Assembly: GCA_023247575.1 (NCBI GenBank) | Contig: JAHFGE010000093.1 | Location: forward strand, 1-6,308 | Source: Candidatus Omnitrophota bacterium | Lineage (GTDB): Bacteria; Omnitrophota; Gorgyraeia; Zapsychrales; Fredricksoniimonadaceae | Reading direction: 5' to 3' | Length of the DNA stretch: 6,308 nt | Shown: positions 1 through 3,900 of the stretch, piece after piece | Layout of the letters: the number at the start of each line of letters is the position of its first letter | Numbering within the stretch: position 1 is the first letter of the stretch | Notes under the pieces: model-generated | The model's database searches: none | What the model saw: only the letters and a program-made list of their open reading frames with translations | What the model was told of the DNA's origin: nothing | Translations under genes and position numbers: made by a program

Positions 1-900
1 TTAAAAATAGTGATTGACCCGGGCCATGGCGCGGCGTTTTTCGCGGGCGATGTCTTCGAGGAGCTGGGGGCGGAAGTTATCAAGATTAATAATACTCCCG
101 ATGAGGCATTCCCGGCTCACGAGCCCAATCCCAATGAGCCGCGCAATATGGATCAGGCTGCCCAGGAGGTTCTGGTCCATCAGGCGCACGCGGCAAGCGG
201 GTATGACACGGATGGAGACAGGATAGGCATTGTGTATTTTGAGGATGACAAGAGAGTTGACCTGGAAGGAGACGACATCCTTCTTGTTATTTCCACACTT
301 CTGCCCGGGTTATTTGCCGCAGGCGGAACCTTTCACGGATTTAAGCCGGTGGTTGCTTATGACCTGAAATGCTCCCGAGCCTTAAAGGAGTATATCGAAA
401 AAATCTTCGGCGCTTCCGCCGCGGTTGAAACAAAAACAGGATACGTCAATGTGAAGGAGGTCATTAAGGACAAAGAGGCTATTTTTGGCGGGGAGCAAAG
501 CGGGCATATGTTCCCGGCGTGGAATTGGGGATTTGACGATTCCGTATTGGCGTCGGTTTTATTCTTCCTGGCGTTTAAGAATTTTGGATATGATTTCGGC
601 AGGCTGCGCGGCGAAACCGGTTTCCGCAAATACGCCAAGACATTTGATATTCGCCCGCCGGTGGTTGGGATGGATAGGTACGAGGATCGATTGGCATTGT
701 GTGAAAAAATAGGAAAAGAATTTGACGCGCTGGCGGAGAAAGAAGGGTTTGTTACTCGGCAGCAGCAGGATCCCAAAGACGGCGTAAAGATTATCGTCAG
801 CGGCACACAAGGCCAGGAAATCGGCTGGGTGCTGGTGAGGACTTCCGGATCAGAAGCGAGGCTTTCTTCCAAGGTGGAATCCTTGGTGCCCGGGCAATTC
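1..900 (+). other. Phosphohexomutase domains II-IV (phosphomannomutase/phosphoglucomutase family)
   Basis: This part of the giant protein belongs to the alpha-D-phosphohexomutase family, which moves a phosphate between C1 and C6 of a hexose through a phosphoserine. The window opens in domain II with the KIVIDPGHGA strand (residues 2-11). The metal-binding loop DTDGDR (69-74) keeps all three aspartates and the arginine. Domain III carries the sugar-binding GEQSGH loop (164-169). Domain IV has the phosphate-binding loop RTSGSEAR (280-287), a variant of the usual R-x-S-G-T-E-P. Domain I with the catalytic serine would lie upstream, so activity cannot be judged. All visible catalytic and binding motifs are intact, which argues against decay. 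Mannose and glucose specificity cannot be told apart here. It would supply hexose 1-phosphates for nucleotide sugars, consistent with a glycan-making or envelope role. Confidence 0.9.
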
Positions 901-3900
901 GAGAGATTAAAACATCATTTTTATTCGCGTTTTGCCTTGTTTGATGAGATTACTTATGAGGCAAAGGATAATACCCAGCAGGATATCTTGCGTGATGTAT
1001 TGTTTGCCGACATTAAGGTGCGCCTTGAGCAAAAGGAAGATACGGGCGGTATTATAGACGAAACAGTGAAACTCGCCCGGCGGTTGGTGAGCAAAGGATT
1101 TATCGCCTATCCTCATATAGCGGAAGAAGCCTTTGACTATTTATTTAAAGCAGCAAGCGACGGCACGCAAAGGTTATTGATAGAATCTGCCAGGGTGTTA
1201 TTCGCAGATATCCTGATGGCCGAGTTAACGCGTAACGAGCTTCCTAAATATCATAATCAGCGCAGCGCTTTAATCCAGGGCATTGTTGCTCATCAAGCCC
1301 AAAGATTTGAGGGGGTAGGCACTGAAGAGACAAGCCAGAAACTGTATTCTATTTTCTTTGAACCCGTCAGCCACATCGCCAAGGGTATAAAAAGTGAAAC
1401 TGAAGCAATGAGGGATACAGAATTATATTTCTTGGCGCGTCGGATTGTTGAAAATATTATTCGTCAACATGGCCAATTGATTGTGGTGGCCGATAAAGAT
1501 AAAACTCTGACCGAGGCGCATGAATCGTTGGATAGACCAATGGCTTTGGCCATCCTTGATTTGATTAAGGCCGGCGCTGTTTTTGTCCTGGCGTCCGGGT
1601 CGGATTTAGACCGGCTCAAGAAGGAATTTATTGTGCCCTTACAGGAGGCTGTGGCAGCACAACCTCAGGGGAACATTCATATATATGTGATTGTTAATAA
1701 TGGTTCCGGTCTTTATGACGTCGATTTAACAACGGGAATATATAAGGAAATTTATACGGTCAAACTTTCCCAGGAGATAGGGTCAGATGCCATTAAAGAT
1801 GTGGAAAGAATCCTCAGGGAGTTCGTTGACCAGACGCCAGAGTTGAAGTCCTTACGTGGGCAATTAAAGGCTAAATACCCTGACTTTAAACAAATCAAGG
1901 CGACTAATTTGAGGGTCAATCTTCAGATTCTAGGGGACATTGGTGATAAACAGCTGCGCAAAAGTTTTGATCCCGACCGTAAAAAACGTTTTGTATGGAA
2001 AGAGATCATTCAAAAGCGCCTGGACGACGCGGGGATCAAATTAAAAGCGGAAATTTCAGGAACATCATCGATCAATATTCTTTTGCCAGGCATCAACAAG
2101 GGATATGGCATACAGAGGCTTTTCTCACTGCTAAGAGTCAAATATGAACAGATGGTTTTTCTCGGCGATGAATTTGAACAAGGTGGTAACGATCGCCATG
2201 CCTTGGATTATGGAGCAGGGGCCGGTATTAATTTTGCCAGGAAAGAAGATGTAACGGATATTAAAAGTGTGCGATTTATGAATTGGCCTGTGAAGGGACC
2301 GCAAGGAGCCCTGGAATTCTTAAGAATGGCAACGGACATTCTGTCGAAGTTTAAAAAACCAAACGGCGGCCATGTGCTTGGTCTTGAACCCACCGTGATT
2401 TTGGCCGCCATTGTTGGATTGAAATACGCGGCCTCTGCTCATCCCTGGATTGCCCTGGCCGTGGCAGGTGTGGGGGCGCTGGCCGTTGTCTTGGGCGTTC
2501 GCAAATTCTTCGCCCGTCGAAAGCCCATGAGGGCGCTGGCCAAGGAAGAATCTGCGAACCCGCGGGGTTTGGGAATAGGAGATCACACGTTAAGTCGCTG
2601 GAGGAACGTCGCTGGTTTAATAATGGGGATGTTACGAAAAGTTTCGACTTTCAGCAGGTGGTTGTCTAAGGAAACAACACAATCAGCTCTGGCTGTTAGA
2701 GCAATCATAAGGAATATATCATCGTCGGGATCTTCAGTAATTGGTTTCGTGATGATGGCCGGCCGCACAATCAATGTGCGCCTGTGGAGTATTTCAATAA
2801 GCGTTTTAGCTTCAGTTTTACTGATAAAATTTTCGAATTTATGGCGCTGGCATACATCAACAAACTCCTCAATTGTTTCTTCGCAAGCAACAGGAATAAA
2901 TAATCCGGCTGACATAGCGTGGATGATGCGTCTGGATGCTCCAGCAGCGGAGATAATACCGGCGGTAAATACGCTTGTATCAATGACGGCTTTGAGCATG
3001 CTTTTGGTTGCGGTGAGTATGTATCTCTTTGAGAATATCGCGGGTAGACGGACGCAATCCTTTACGCGCATCAATACGCTCAAGGATTTTGCGGATACGA
3101 AATTGGGCAGTAAAATCCTGCAATTTTTCCGCCAGATTCATGATTTGTTTAGGGGTCAAATCAAGAGTAACTCTAGACATCATCAATCTCCTTTACCGAG
3201 TAAGCATACAATACTGTTTAGGCAACGTCAAGGAGAGTTTAAGAAACCAAACGGCGGCCATGTGCTTGGTCTTGAACCCACCGTGATTTTGGCCGCCATT
3301 GTTGGATTGAAATACGCGGCCTCTGCTTATCCCTGGATTGCGCTTGCCCCGTACAAGACCCTCTGGGTCTTTACGGGGCTTGCCGTTGCGGGGGTGGGGG
3401 CATTAGCCGTTGTCTGGGGCGTTCGCGCATTCATCGCCCGTCAAAAACCCATGCGGGTGGCGGCCAAGGAAGAATCTGCGAACCCGCGGGGTTTGGGAAT
3501 TGTCAATGTGCCGAATGATGGTGCTTCTTTACCTGGTATTGCTCAATACCAAACCAAATCCCAACAATTAAAACAAATATTAACATTGCTATGGCCATTG
3601 ATAACATCTTATGCCTCTTTATTATTCGTATTAGGTTGGACGAGTATACCAATGACTCCTGCCGCAACAGAAACCGTCATAATCATTATTTTAGAAATGT
3701 TTGACACCCGTTTGACCAGAACCGTGACGAGAACTACGAGTGACAACAACCCCCACCGCAATAGCAAACAGGGTCATAAACGAGAAGAACAGAATCAAAT
3801 TATTCATAGATGGCTCCTTTCAGTTCTAAGAATAATTGTAGCAACACTGAACCAGGCAGTAAACATAAATGCGCCAAAAATAACAATGGGGGTATCCAGA

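Larger units (their letters stand above)
2577..3235 (-). other. Cassette A: toxin-antitoxin module nested antisense in the giant frame
   Basis: The stretch between the two repeats is filled by one minus-strand unit: promoter (3203-3231), antitoxin (2980-3180) and PIN toxin (2583-2999). The toxin stop lies 7 bp from the end of repeat copy 1, and the promoter -35 box ends 4 bp from the start of repeat copy 2. Nothing else fits in the interval. The giant plus-strand frame remains open across all 659 bp. The tight fit suggests a unit inserted or duplicated together with the repeat. Confidence 0.75.
3236..3500 (+). repeat. Repeat module, copy 2, with a 36-bp in-frame insertion
   Basis: Second copy of the 2348-2576 module. 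It encodes the same KKPNGGHVLGLEP start, two hydrophobic stretches, a basic cluster (ARQKPMR) and AKEESANPRGLGI. The first 106 bp match copy 1 except at 3243 and 3328; the last 39 bp (3462-3500) are identical. The middle differs at several codons (for example W for L, A for K and I for F), plus 12 extra codons around 3342-3384. Identical ends with a diverged middle suggest either gene conversion at the ends or function of the ends at DNA level. Cassette B begins right after this copy. Confidence 0.92.

Noticed and set aside
357..872. 171-codon minus-strand reading frame
   Set aside because: It lies opposite the conserved mutase domains, has low-complexity Ser/Pro-rich composition and no domain pattern; it is the shadow of the plus-strand gene.
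2589..2595. GTTAAGT, matching the integron core-site pattern, raising the idea of an integron cassette array
   Set aside because: No paired site with attC spacing or folding is seen, no integrase is present, and the match lies inside the toxin coding region.
2771..2983. 70-codon minus-strand reading frame
   Set aside because: It overlaps the PIN toxin in another frame and the PIN motifs are convincing; this is a shadow.
3029..3286. 85-codon plus-strand reading frame
   Set aside because: It overlaps the antitoxin and its promoter and runs out of frame into the repeat, with no protein pattern.
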